Positions 1-10,453 of a DNA stretch of 64,000 nucleotides are shown one piece after another. Both the position numbers and the translations under genes were made by a program. A model generated the notes under the pieces. That model saw nothing but the letters and a program-made list of their open reading frames with translations, did not search any database and was not told the origin of the DNA. Source of the DNA: Chrysemys picta bellii (lineage: Eukaryota > Chordata > Testudines > Emydidae); NCBI RefSeq assembly GCF_011386835.1, contig NC_088797.1, positions 93,692,264 to 93,756,263 of the forward strand, given 5' to 3'. How positions within the stretch are numbered: the first letter of the stretch is position 1; each line of letters starts with the position of its first letter.

Positions 1-264
1 GTTGCGTGAGGCATTTTTCATGGCTGTAAATTTGGAAGGGCCCTATTCATAAGTGGAAAAGAAGCATCTGTCAGACACTTTGAGGATAAGACCTGCCCAG
101 CTGTAACCAAATCTTGGGTCACAGAAGGGAAGATAGCTTGTGAAGGGAATGCAGGAGTGCCCTCTGCAAGAACAGTCCGTCAGAAACCCTCTGCAGACAC
201 TGAGCAGCTTGTTGAGACTGTAAATCAGAGAGGCTCTTACCCAAAAACCACACAGATCGATTCC
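1..264 (+). other. Unrecognised sequence with an open frame
   Basis: From about base 18 to the start of the Penelope insertion, one plus-strand frame stays open for roughly 85 codons, with a stop (TGA) near base 8. It has no early methionine and no domain I recognise. It could be part of an exon or of a decayed transposon. The frame runs into the target duplication at 265-276. I assign no function. Confidence 0.35.
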
Positions 265-276
265 AATCTGAATAGT

Positions 277-420
277 AGTACTTGTGTCACCTTAGAGACT
301 AACAAATTTATTTGAGCATAAGCTTTCATGGTCTACAGCCCATGAAAGCTTATGCTCAAAAGGTGCCACAAGTACTCCTGTTCTTTTTGCGGATACAGAC
401 TAACACGGCTGCTACTCTGA
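277..420. mobile_element. Penelope-like element ends, head to head
   Basis: This short insertion consists of two pieces of the same Penelope-like 3' end in opposite orientation. The left piece (about 277-330) reads on the minus strand and the right piece (about 338-420) on the plus strand. They meet around a 7-base centre, and the arms carry the AGCATAAGCTTTCATGG motif and its complement. A 12-bp direct repeat (AATCTGAATAGT, 265-276 and 421-432) flanks the whole, as expected of one target-primed insertion. The right arm lacks the segment around TTTGTTAGTCTC. No coding capacity remains. Confidence 0.8.
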
Positions 421-432
421 AATCTGAATAGT

Positions 433-1643
433 GATGGCTGCCGCCAACTCCAACTTAACCAACCAGGAACAATCAGGCAGGATAAGCTTGGTCAACCCAG
501 CCTGGGTAAAAGAAGAAGAAGGCTCCTGGAGGAGACAGCCTTGGAGGGGAAAAGAGGGTTTAAAAAGTGTGTATTGTCCAAGAGCCATGAACTGTAAAAT
601 GCCTGGTCTGGCTGAGCACTTTGCAGGAGCCACCAGGAGTTGAAAAGGCCATTGTAGAATGTAGGTAAATCCAGGCTAACCATGTCCTAGCAGAACAAAT
701 AAGAGTCAAAGCCCATCTCCCCAGCATGACAGAGGGGAAAGAAAGCCACTGAACAGACCAAATGCAAAAACCTGACACCCTACTCACCAGGTCAATGACC
801 CTGTCTCTCTTATCTAACAGCAAGAACAGCAAATCAGAGTGAAACCAGTTGTAACAGTTCCAAAAAATGGTTGATGTGCCTCTGAATCTAGTCCAGGAGT
901 TCTGATAAAGGGTCCAGATACAGCAGTAGGTGCTGCAACATTGAGGTCATGAAGTTGTTGGCAACCAAAGCCCATCCCCAAAAAGGAAGTCCAGTAAGGA
1001 GCCAGCACCATTTCTGCTGGAGGCCTTGCACCCTCCACTGCCATCTCCCACATCTATATTGTTCAAATCAGAAATAAAAAAACAACACTTTCATCCCAGA
1101 GGTGCCCCCATTATTGCAATGGGGAGGGCAGCAATTGGGAACCACTACACTGCCAAGATCCCAGTAAGATCAAATTGTTCTTTGCCCAATTGATTCGAGC
1201 AGAGGATGCCTGTTCGTATATTGCAGACAGGTGCAAAGTGCCTGCATATCACCTTCAGACATGATAAAAACTGAGATGTAATTAATATAGGCTGACAGAC
1301 AAACCAGGAAAGCATCTGGCCCCTTGGGCAAAGGTAGGTCAGTCAATGGGCTTCTTATGAGGTGCAAGAATGGCTCCAGGCTCAGGGCAGATAACATCCC
1401 AGACAAAAGGCACCCCTGAAGAGCAGGTCTATGAACTGGTAAGCAGTAGCTAAGACCCTCCTTTAATCTTTAAAACACTAAAACATTATTGTACAATAAA
1501 AAATATATATGTGAAATAACTGGCCCAATCCAAAATGTTTCCAATATTTTAAAAAGATAGACACGGTCAAGTCTGTCAAAAGCTTTCTCCTGGTCCACTG
1601 AAATAAATCCCACATCCAGATTTAAAAGTTTGTGAAAGTAAAA
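433..1643 (-). pseudogene. L1/Tx1-type LINE reverse transcriptase relic
   Basis: On the minus strand the first block (about 1620-1480) contains a DQEKAFDR motif, typical of RT domain 3 in the L1/Tx1 group. A shifted frame at 1406-1170 holds an AYxxxISVF version of the YADD region, followed by SEGDMQAL. Further frames down to about 560 retain Trp-rich text like the region after the RT palm in Tx1 elements. At least three frames are needed, so it is dead. The catalytic YADD aspartates appear lost (INY at the expected place). The clade is inferred from motif style; CR1 is unlikely because it normally has DFSKAFD. Confidence 0.6.
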
Positions 1644-2156
1644 ATATAGAATCACAGAAATGTAGGGCTGGAAGAGGCCTCGAAAAGACATCAAGTCCAG
1701 CCCCTTGTCCTGAGGCAGGAACAAGTAAATCTAAACCATCCCTGACAGGTCTAACCTGTTCTTAACCTCCAATTATGGGGATTCCACAATCTTCCTTGTT
1801 AGCCTATCCCAGAGCTTAACTACCCTTACAGTTAGAAAGTTTTTCCTAATAACTAACCTAATTCTCCCTTGCTGTAGATTAAGCCCATTACTTTTTGTCT
1901 TACCTTCAGTGGAGATGGAGAACAAATAATCATCATCCATGTTCTAACAGCCCTTTAGCATATTTGAAGCCTATTATCTTCTTTTCTCAAGACTAAATAT
2001 GCCCAGTTTTTTTAACCTTTTCTCAAAGGGGTGAGATTTTCTAAACCTTTTATCATTTTGTTGCTGTCCTCTGGATTCTCTCCAATTTGTCCACATCTTT
2101 CCTAAAGTGTGGTACCCAAAATTTGACACAGTATACAGTATATAATGAATTAAAAA
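1644..2156 (-). mobile_element. CR1 LINE 3' end
   Basis: The minus strand reads the familiar amniote CR1 3' untranslated region and ends at 1645-1660 in a GATTCTA-type terminal repeat (plus strand TAGAATCACAGAAATG). Internal blocks about Trp-rich 'fails to thicken' text are absent; only noncoding 3' sequence is present. It abuts the L1/Tx1 relic and probably inserted into it. A 33-bp stretch at 2024-2055 is repeated directly at 2157-2189. Confidence 0.85.
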
Positions 2157-2501
2157 CAAAGGGGTGAGATTTTCTAAACCTTTTATCATGGAGGGCTTTG
2201 CAGCTTGTCACAGCATCACAGTGCAAGAGGGAACCCAGATTGGTGAGACAGAGGGCTCAGCTGTATCTCAGTTCCAGGTGGCACCCCGGGGAGGACGGGA
2301 CCCATCACACTCCTCATTTATTGCAGGGCAGTAATCACCCTGAAGCCCAAGAAAGGGCCCTCTGTGACTTACTGAACTGGAGACCTATTTCTCTTTCATT
2401 ATTCCGATTATAAGAGCCTAATCACAGCCTTTGAGAATCATCTGTAAAACTATCTGGCTCTTTGATACACCTTGATCAAACATATTTTGTCCCTAACCAT
2501 C
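2157..2501. other. No recognised gene; duplicated 33-bp segment at left edge
   Basis: The first 33 bases duplicate CR1 positions 2024-2055. The rest holds a short unremarkable open frame (2198-2413) and no motif I recognise. Confidence 0.5.
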
Positions 2502-3433
2502 TGTGTTCATGAATGCTCTGGCCGGCCACTCATGAACCCACAATAGAGAGGCTGCAGCCAAAATACGCCCCCAGCTCCCCAGCCTAGGATCCCAGAGCTG
2601 TGCCGTCCTGCCCTGGTCAAAAACCTGACCAGTATGAATTTATTACGCAGTCCACCACTTCTACAAAGGAAAGTGGACGCGCACTGAGCTGAGATTTTTC
2701 CCTTTGTACTTCAAACAACACACAGTGTTTTAGGTAAATATAAAAAAAGTTTATTATCTACAGAAAGATAGATTTTAGGTGATTATAAGTGAGAGCAAAC
2801 AAATCAAAGCAGATTACTTAGCAAATAAAAATGCAAACTAAGCCTAAAATACTAGATCAATAGGGTCTGAATTAGTAATATCCCACCCTGGCTGATGATA
2901 CAAGGAGTCCACACAGGCTAGAAATTCCTTTAGCCGGGAACCAGCACTTCCTCCAGTTCAGTCTTTGTTCCTCAGGTGTTTTTAGGTGTTCTCTAATGCG
3001 GGGAGTGAAGTCCAGTCTTGATGTCACTTCCCCCTTTTATATCTTCTTCCAACTTGCTGGAAAACTCTTTTGCTGTGACCTGGGTCAAACAGTTCCCATT
3101 GTGCAGTGCTATCTCGAAGAAGTGTCTAATGTACACAGTACCTGGAGTAATCCTTGTGCTTGTGTGTATTTCTTCAATAAGCCATTAACATTGTTTGGCC
3201 TTTTTATTGCTGTACCTGAAAGGCTGCTTGTGGGTGTTCTTAACCTCACATGTTTCAGTAGCATATACATAGCCACACTTCATAACTTTATATACAATAG
3301 CACATACAATCCAATGAGATATTAATGTCTAGCAAATCAAGACTTTTAGAATGATACTTCACAAGGCATACTTTGTACAAAACATATCATAATTATATGA
3401 CAGTGGTGAATATGGGGGTGCCAGGATGTCACA
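2502..3433 (-). mobile_element. Solo LTR of an endogenous retrovirus
   Basis: On the minus strand the sequence starts TGTGACATCC at 3433 and has a TATA box (TATAAAA, plus 3035-3041) and a polyadenylation signal (AATAAA, plus 2750-2755) about 285 bases further on. That order and spacing fit a retroviral LTR. The length is about 930 bases. The 3433 edge is clear; the edge near 2502 is approximate, and I could not find a matching target duplication. No internal retroviral genes flank it, so it is read as a solo LTR. I recognise it as a common turtle-type LTR from memory only. Confidence 0.65.
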
Positions 3434-4928
3434 AGAAGCAGCTCCTTCTCTTGGACACATTCCATCAGGAAGAAAATCTGAACCAATAAGACACCAGAAA
3501 TGTTCAAAAATTCAGCCTGTCAATACCTGAGGCCTTGCCTGTACAGAACTGCTGAACCATAACAGAGAGTTCCTGTAACGATAGAGAGACATCCAGACAC
3601 TACTGTTTCCAACCAGTCAGACAGGGTTAACCCTGGTATGGCTTCTCCATCATCAGCACATTGCAGCTTCAGGCAAGTATAGCACACGGTAAAGGAAACA
3701 GTTGCTTTCTGGAACTCTGCATAGGCAGCCATCAGATGACTATCAGGCTGCCAGAGATAATGAGTCTGTTGGCAGTCCACAGTCTTTCTCTGCAAACCAA
3801 AATAAAAAACCATGTGGGAGCATTGATATTATGCAGGTGTGTGAAACAGGCCCAAACCAGGGCTCCCTGCTCCTTCTCCTCCAGCAAGCATCTCAGAAGC
3901 TGGCACCTTCTTAGTAAGAGTCTGGTGGATCTGCACCGGGTTCCCCACATAGACTTCCATGATGTTACATTCCAAGGCACTCATAGCATGATGAAAGGAT
4001 TGAATAGCAGCCTGGACATACTCATGGCAGAATAGCTGGATTTCGACCTTCCCGACATCCTAGCAATTGTCTCTGGGACTCAAACAAAGGGCTTCTGCTA
4101 CTGCCAGGGCTCCCAGAACACAGCAAACATCTGGGTAAAATTCAGATCCTACAACGGTTTGGCATTAAAGCGCCAGGAGGAAGCACAAGCCGGAAGAGGG
4201 AAAGATTCACTAACAGAAACTCAATGATGTTCAGACAAGTGGGTGGGAGAACTGGAGGACTGAACAGACATATTCACAGTTGACTTCATGCTATAAAAGT
4301 GACCCAATGTAGCCCCTCAGACACAGTTGGGAGTAGCCTTCAGCCAGGAGTACTGCCTAACTACAGGGTGATACCACCTCCAGACATCCATTAACCCAAA
4401 AGGCTGAAGGACACAATGCAGTCAAGCAAGGCCTGAGCAAGCATCTGCAGAGAGAGACAAGGTTGGTGGAGGATGTACTATTTTATTGATCATAAAGACA
4501 GATGTCCACAGCAGAAATAGCAGTACTCCCAACTAGCTCATGGCATATGTTGAATGAGCACCTGTATAGGGTCTTGTGCTTTTTGCGGTCCCAGAATGGT
4601 GCACAAACTAACACAGGTGAATGAAACAGCTTGCCAGAAAAAAAAGGATCATTTGGTCAAGGAGTACATCCTTGGAAAGTGGGCTGAACAGATTGCCACG
4701 TGAAGGGGTTCTATGCTGATTCCCATCATGAAGGTAGCTAGGTGCTAAAATAGTCATTCAGAGGTGTAAGGGAAGCCACCTCTGAGTGAATGGGGTGGAG
4801 CTAGGAAACAGACAAGTGGCAAGAGGAAAAACTTGCCAGGGACCAACTGTCTAGAATGAGCATAGTGGTGAACTGGAGGCCTAAAGGAAAGGCTGGAAAT
4901 CTGGCTACTGGTTGATTAGGGAAAGATT
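3434..4928. other. Unidentified region with coding-like minus frames
   Basis: On the minus strand a frame of about 76 codons runs from about 4055 to 3828. A second, in another frame, runs from about 3790 to 3520 and is preceded by TTTGCAG, a plausible splice acceptor. Both have ordinary amino-acid composition and several cysteines, but match no family I know. They may be exons of a decayed gene or an unfamiliar transposon. The remainder (4060-4928) shows nothing recognisable. Confidence 0.4.
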
Positions 4929-6614
4929 AATGGATTATAAAGTCAGAAGGGGCCAATTGTGATCTTCTAGTTTGACCTGTATAACACAATCTATAGGACT
5001 TCCCTGAATTAATTCCCGTTCAAACTATAGCATGACTTTTAGAAAAAATGCAGTCTTGATTAAAAAATTTTCAGTGATGGAGAATTCAGCACAACCCTTA
5101 GTAAATTGTTCTAATTTTAAAAATGGATGCCTTATTTCTAATCTGCATTTGTCTAGCTTCAACTTCCAGCCATTGGATCTTGTTATATCCTTGTCTGCTA
5201 GACTGAAGAGACCATTATCAAATTTTTGTTCCCTATATAGCTACTTACAGACTGTGATCAAATCATCCCTTAATTTTCTCTTTGTCCATGTAAACAGATT
5301 GAGCTCCTTGAGTTTATCAGTATGACACACGTTTTCCTATCTGTTAATGATTCTTGGGGCTCTTTTCTGAATCTTCTCCCATTTAAGAACATCCTTCTTT
5401 AATTGTGACACCAGAATTGGACACAGTATTCCAGTAGTTGTTATACTAGTGCCAAATACAAAGGTAATATACATACAAAAATCACATCAGCCCTTTTGCC
5501 AAAGCTTCACCCTGGGTGGGCATGTTTAGCTAATTATTCACCGTGGCCCCAAATTCTTTTCAGAGTCATTTCTTCCTGTAAATATGGCCTACATTCTTTG
5601 TTCCTAGATATAAGACATTACTTTTGGCCATATTAAAATGTATATAGTTTGCTTGCAGTCAGTTTCCCAAGCAATCCATATCACACTGTTAGGAGTTACC
5701 CATCCTCATGATTATTTACCATTCCCCCAATTTTTGTATTATCTGCACACTTTATCAGGATGATTTTATGTTTTGTTCCAGGTCATTGATAAAAATGTTC
5801 AATAGTATAAAACCAAGAACCTGCTTGAGCATAGTTCCCCACTCAAAATTTTGACACCTGTCACATGGCCAGTATTTAATCCATTTAATGTGTACCACGT
5901 TGATTTTGTATTGATCTAGTTTCTTAATCAAAAGTTCATGTGGTATCAAGTCAAATATTTTACAAAAGTCTGAGTATATTACATCAACACTGTTACCTTT
6001 ATCAACCAAATTTATATTCTGGCCAAAAAAAAAAATCACGTTAATCTGATAGGTTTATGGAAAATAAATCCTATGTTGATGAGCATTAATTATATTAATG
6101 AATTCTTTATTAATTGAGTCCCGTATTAGCCGTTCCAACATTACCTTTCTTCTAGTCCTCTGGAACTAATAAACACTAATGAGACAGAGTACTCCTTGGC
6201 CTGCTCTTTTAAAACTCCTGGATACCAGTTATCGGGAGCTGCTGATTTTAAAATGTCTAACTTTAGTACCTGCTGTCTAATATTCTCCTGACTTACATTT
6301 GTAATGAAAAGTATTTCATCATCATATGATAGGACTACATCATCTGGCTTTTTCCCAAGTACAGAACAGAAATATTTATAGAACACTTCTACCTTTTGTT
6401 CATTATTATTTATAGTTCTCCTATTTCCATCTACAAATGGACCAATATCATAGTTAGGATTCTTTTTGTTCCTAATATAGTTTAAACTTTCCTTCTTATT
6501 TTCCTTAACTCTGCTGGCCACAGATTTTTCCTTCTGTCCTTTTGCTTCCCTCATCAATTTTCTATAATTCCTAGCTTCTGATTTATATTCATTGCTATCA
6601 ACTTCTCCTTTCTT
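4929..6614 (-). pseudogene. CR1 LINE ORF2 fragment with 3' UTR
   Basis: Minus-strand frames at 6614-6141 resemble the CR1 segment between endonuclease and RT (KxMREAKxQKEKxVASRVKEN, then NIRQQVLKLDILKSAAPDN). The frame at 6039-5755 is RT: VDVIYSDFCKIFDLIPHELL, then INDL. The catalytic YADD block is missing or shifted. About 800 bases of CR1 3' untranslated sequence follow, ending near 4929 with the usual AAAGTCAGAAGGGGCCA block. Several stops and frameshifts make it a 5'-truncated dead copy. It is a typical target-primed LINE copy, and the same family supplies the opposite-strand tail at 7090-7476. Confidence 0.8.
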
Positions 6615-6799
6615 CCTTGGTCTCAATTTACAAAGAGAACTGTCCCCTACCAAAGATGCGTCTACTCTTAAAGGTGTAGTCTCTGTCCTCACAGAGAGAG
6701 ACAGAGAAGATATTGTAACAGAAGTAACTGGTTTATCATTTGTGTTTTGTCATTTGTATTCGTTTGTTTAATGTTTTCTTTAATAATAAAATAGTCCTG
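6615..6799 (+). repeat. Unknown 180-bp repeat, copy 1 (inverted partner at 9945)
   Basis: This block is the reverse complement of 9945-10125 with few mismatches. Similarity begins at CCTTGGTCTCAATTTAC and ends at AAAATAGTCCTG. Homology stops sharply at both edges, so it is a dispersed repeat and not a local inversion. It contains an alternating GAGACAGAG stretch and a T/A-rich end with AATAATAAAA. I cannot name the family; a piece of an LTR is possible. Confidence 0.75.
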
Positions 6800-7089
6800 A
6801 GAAGGCCAGGCCACAGAAGACCAAGACAGAGACAGGCTGTTGTGTGGCCCCTAAAGTGGCCATGCAGGAGTGTTAGAGATGAGGACCCCCTGCAACACCA
6901 TGACCAGATGTGAGGGCAGGGGCCGCGAGTTATGTGGGCCTGTGGTGTCCATGCTCCAGCAATATTCAGGGCTGGGGGGGCCAGACTCCACCTATGTTTG
7001 GAGATGGGTCTCTTCCCCAGCCCCGCCTGCTGCCTCCGTGCGCCTCCCATGCAGCATCCCCCGGCCCCGTCTGCTGGCCCCCTGAGTCT
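6800..7089. other. GC-rich stretch without recognised gene
   Basis: Bases 6860-7085 are GC-rich and CpG-containing, unlike the AT-rich flanks. Frames are open on both strands here but only because of composition. No domain is visible. Confidence 0.5.
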
Positions 7090-7476
7090 ATTTATCTTAA
7101 CAAAGAGAACATTAGGGATGACTTGATAACAGTCCATAAATACCTACAAGGAGAACAAATATTTAATAATGGGCTTTTCAATCAAGCAGAGAAAGATAAA
7201 ACACAAACCAGTGGCTGGAAGTTGAAGCTAGACAAATTCAATCTGGAAATAAGGTATGCATTTTTAATGGTGAGAGTAATTAAATATTGGAACAATTTAC
7301 CTAGGGTTATGGTGGATTTTCCAGCACTACCAATTTTTAAATCAAGATTAGATGTTTTTCTAAAAGATCTGTCCTAGGAATTATTTTAGTGAAGTTCTAT
7401 GGGCTGTGTTAAACAGGAGGTCAGACCAGATGATCACAATGGTTCCTTCTGGCCTTCGATTCTGTGAATCTAAGCA
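7090..7476 (+). mobile_element. CR1 LINE 3' end (plus orientation)
   Basis: The plus strand carries the CR1 terminal coding remnant (AFLMVRVIKYWNNLPR, then FKSRLDVFLKDL) followed by the standard 3' tail (GACCAGATGATCACAATGG ... TTCTGGCCTT) and a GATTCTGTGAATCTA end repeat at 7460-7474. It is the same family as the minus-strand copy at 4929-6614. Only the last few hundred bases survive. Confidence 0.85.
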
Positions 7477-7679
7477 CCAGGCTACTGTAACATCAATAGC
7501 GGCTACTTGGTAGCCGCATATCAATTTTAGTTTTCCTTGAAGGTTTTAAGAGTAAATTTTAAAAAGTCCATTTACAATTAATTGAACAAATGAGTGTATA
7601 CTAATCCAGTAGTAGGCACAGGAAAAGAAAAGATTTAAAAATTTTATTAAAGTTAATGTTTAAAATGAAATATACATGA

Positions 7680-8577
7680 GTTAAGAGGCAAGGTACTGTA
7701 CATCTGGGGTCAGACTTGGGTTATGGGGGGTTACAGGTATCATTTGCAAGGATGAAAAGATACATAGATATTGCATAACCTGCACAGGCCCAGATTGGGG
7801 TGCAAGGGTTTTTAAAGTGTCAGTGGATATGTGGGCTCGGGTATGCCATCCATGGAATGTATAAGGAATCCAAGTCAGTATCAGTGTAGTGGATAAGTAC
7901 ATGGGTGGGGTGTGTCCCTGGGTCCATCAGGGAAGGAAGTGGGTTATTTCCCTGGTCGGCGGTCTCAGTTACTCAATGTGGTATTGACAGTGTCCTGTGA
8001 TGTGTTCTGTATAAATGTCTCTGGACCACCTGATGATGTCGGACACCGTGAGCTGTCTCATGAGCCGGGCGTAGCGTTGACCGACTCCACACGCTCTCAG
8101 AACCGGCTCATTGTGGGGGTCCCACGAGCCCAGGGCTCCCACGATCAGGGTGTGTATCTGGACCTCGTAGCCTTGGGCTCTCAAGGTCTCGGCCAGTGGG
8201 GTATACTTCGACACCTTCCGTGCTCGGGCCTCGTGGAGGGCCGGTGACTGGTTTTCAAAAGGCACCGTGACGTCTACGATGAGGATCTTCTTCTTTTCTG
8301 CATCTGTCACGATGATGTCGAGTCGCAGTCTGCTGTCTGTCCCAGGGATGGTGGAGTTGAGGGTGATCTTCCCCAGGGACGGCAGGATGGCTTTCACCAG
8401 CCTGTTCTGGATGACATTGTGGCAGTGCCGCAAGGCTCTGGAGTGCTGTTTGCATCCACACAGGACGTGGAGCAGGGTCTCGTTTGCATAGCCGCACTTC
8501 CTACAGCGCTTGTCTCGGTTGCCATGGCGGATGACTCCGTTGAGGGGAACGCAGTTTTTTATGGCTGCGATGTTCTA
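7680..8577 (-). pseudogene. R2-like LINE C-terminus (zinc knuckle and restriction-like endonuclease)
   Basis: On the minus strand a frame continuous from about 8577 to the stop at 7969 encodes the C-terminal end of an R2-group protein. First comes a CCHC cluster (CRKCGYANETLLH, then C) at about 8505-8450. Next is a restriction-like endonuclease core with RLRLDIIV, then ILIVDVTVPFE and a downstream KVSKY, matching the PD-(D/E)xK arrangement. The conserved R2 tail LIVGALGSWDP and MRQLTVSDIIRW follows. This frame has no internal stop, so the fragment is fairly well preserved, but RT and N-terminal DNA-binding domains are missing. About 290 bases of probable 3' UTR extend to 7680. R2 proteins normally exceed 1000 residues; about 200 remain. 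Confidence 0.85.
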
Positions 8578-9944
8578 CTGGTCCATCAAGCTGGCAACCT
8601 CAGGATGAGACTCATGCATATGAGCAGCAGCTTTTTCGGCAACTGGCTTATGAATCTGGAGCTCACTCACAGAAGAGACCTGGATGATAATAAATTTCAG
8701 AGCATTCCGATCAAAATGTGAAACGTTCTTCTACAATCTACCCTTCCCACATCATCGTCAAATGGAAAGAAAAAACAAATCAATCACATGCAAAACAAAC
8801 ATCCACTGTACAGAAGAAAAACATTTTAATGTTTCAACTTTGCAAAATTGAGATGTGCTTACATGCCACACTGCTGGAGAACATGTAAGACCCTAGATTG
8901 GTAATATTTTGACTCCGTCTTGAAAGTGCACACATCTATTACATGCCAAGTAAGAACATGTTTTACACCAGAACTGGAAGGCCACAACTCAGTTTGGGAT
9001 GCCTAATGGAAAACATTGAAAAATATTCTGCATCAGATTCTGTACTAATGTATACCTTAAAAATTCCATTGCAGTCAATGGGATTGCATAGGGTACAGTC
9101 CAGGGTACAGCATTTGTCTTTTACTTAGGGAAAAATTGGCATATAATACATTCTATTTATTTTCTGTATTTCTTGATATTTCATATGCTTATTTTTAATT
9201 TATTGTAAGGCATGTCCATGCGCTATTGTGATAGGCTGTAGGTATACTCATTGAAATAATTAAAGTAGATACATTTCTCTTTCCCTTGTTTATAAAGGAG
9301 ATTTGAAGGAATATAGGCTCATTGGTTTAAGAATCCATCTGCTGCTGCTGTTTTTCAGCATTCCATGTAATCTTTTTCCATTGTGATGACATCACCACTG
9401 ATTGCTGCAAAAATTATGTCACAAATAGAGGATTAATATTTCAGGTAGGAAAGCAGCAGCAGGACCAGACAAACTTTTAAGAAACAACTATCTTGTTTTC
9501 CTGCAAATATATCCCAAGTAAAAAATGGCAGAAAACACAAAATATAAAAATACAAGGCAATTTGTCTCTAAATAGACTGTTTTGCATAAATTAGCAGTTG
9601 CTCTTTAGGTTTGGCCTTAAGGTTCTTAATTAAATGCAGTATTTGTGTTGTTACAAATGTCATTTTTTCAAAATATATTTACAAAATTTGCCCAAAAGTT
9701 GATGACATGTAAGCAGTATTGTGGGAAAGAAAGTGGTAATTTTAAATTGTGCTGGGCGCCGAAGTAATTTTACCCCCAAAATTACTAGTCTAGAAAAACA
9801 AGAAGTGGTAGGCCAACTCTTAATTATTTATTTTACTGACAATTGAGAAATGTGTGACTCCCACTGTTTTAGTCACAGAAGTTCTTTTACATACCTTAAG
9901 GGACATCATGATTAAAACCAAGCAAAATAATCACAGTTAAAAAC
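8578..9944. other. No recognised gene
   Basis: Mostly AT-rich sequence. The first 120 bases continue an open minus-strand frame past the R2-like block without recognisable motifs. No RNA gene, LTR or MITE edge was found. Confidence 0.5.
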
Positions 9945-10125
9945 CAGGGCTATTTTATTATTAAAGAAAACATTAAATCAATACAAATGACAAAACACAA
10001 ATGATAAACCAGTTACTTCTGTTACAATATCTTCTCTGTCTCTCTCTGTGGGGACAGAGACTACACCTTTAAGAGTAGACGCACCTTTGGTGGGGGACAT
10101 TTCTCTTTGTAAATTGAGACCAAGG
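9945..10125 (-). repeat. Unknown 180-bp repeat, copy 2
   Basis: Reverse complement of 6615-6799, starting CAGGGCTATTTTATT and ending GAGACCAAGG. The two copies share the GAGACAGAG tract, the ACACCTTTAAGAGTAGACGC block and the TTGTAACAG block. The family is not recognised. Confidence 0.75.
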
Positions 10126-10165
10126 TCTTAATTTCCCAAAATTATTGAGAAAGAGTTCAATCTCA

Positions 10166-10450
10166 GGCCTTGGCTACACTTACCCGCTAGTTCGGCGGCT
10201 GGCAATCGAACTTCTGGGTTCGACTTATCGCGTCTAGTCTGGACGCGATAAGTCGAACCCGGAAGTGCTCGCCGTCGACTGCGGTACTCCAGCTCGGCGA
10301 GAGGAGTACCGCGGAGTCGACGGGGGAGCCTGCCTGCCGAGTGTGGACCAAGGTAAGTTCGAACTAAGGTACTTCGACTTCAGCTACGTTATTCACGTAG
10401 CTGAAGTTGCGTACCTTAGTTCGAATTAGGGGGGTAGTGTAGACCAAGCC
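10166..10450. mobile_element. Harbinger-type MITE with internal hairpins
   Basis: The ends are GGCCTTGGCTACACT and its near-complement AGTGTAGACCAAGCC, the same terminal inverted repeats as the full Harbinger at 30717. TCA is duplicated on both sides (10163-10165, 10451-10453). Inside is a perfect 19-bp hairpin (10216-10234 with 10242-10260) and a second longer, imperfect inverted repeat at 10358-10435. There is no coding capacity, so it needs transposase from elsewhere. Confidence 0.88.
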
Positions 10451-10453
10451 TCA

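Noticed and set aside
7912..8721. Plus-strand open frames across the R2-like piece
   Set aside because: The minus strand carries the recognisable zinc knuckle and endonuclease; plus frames are shadows.
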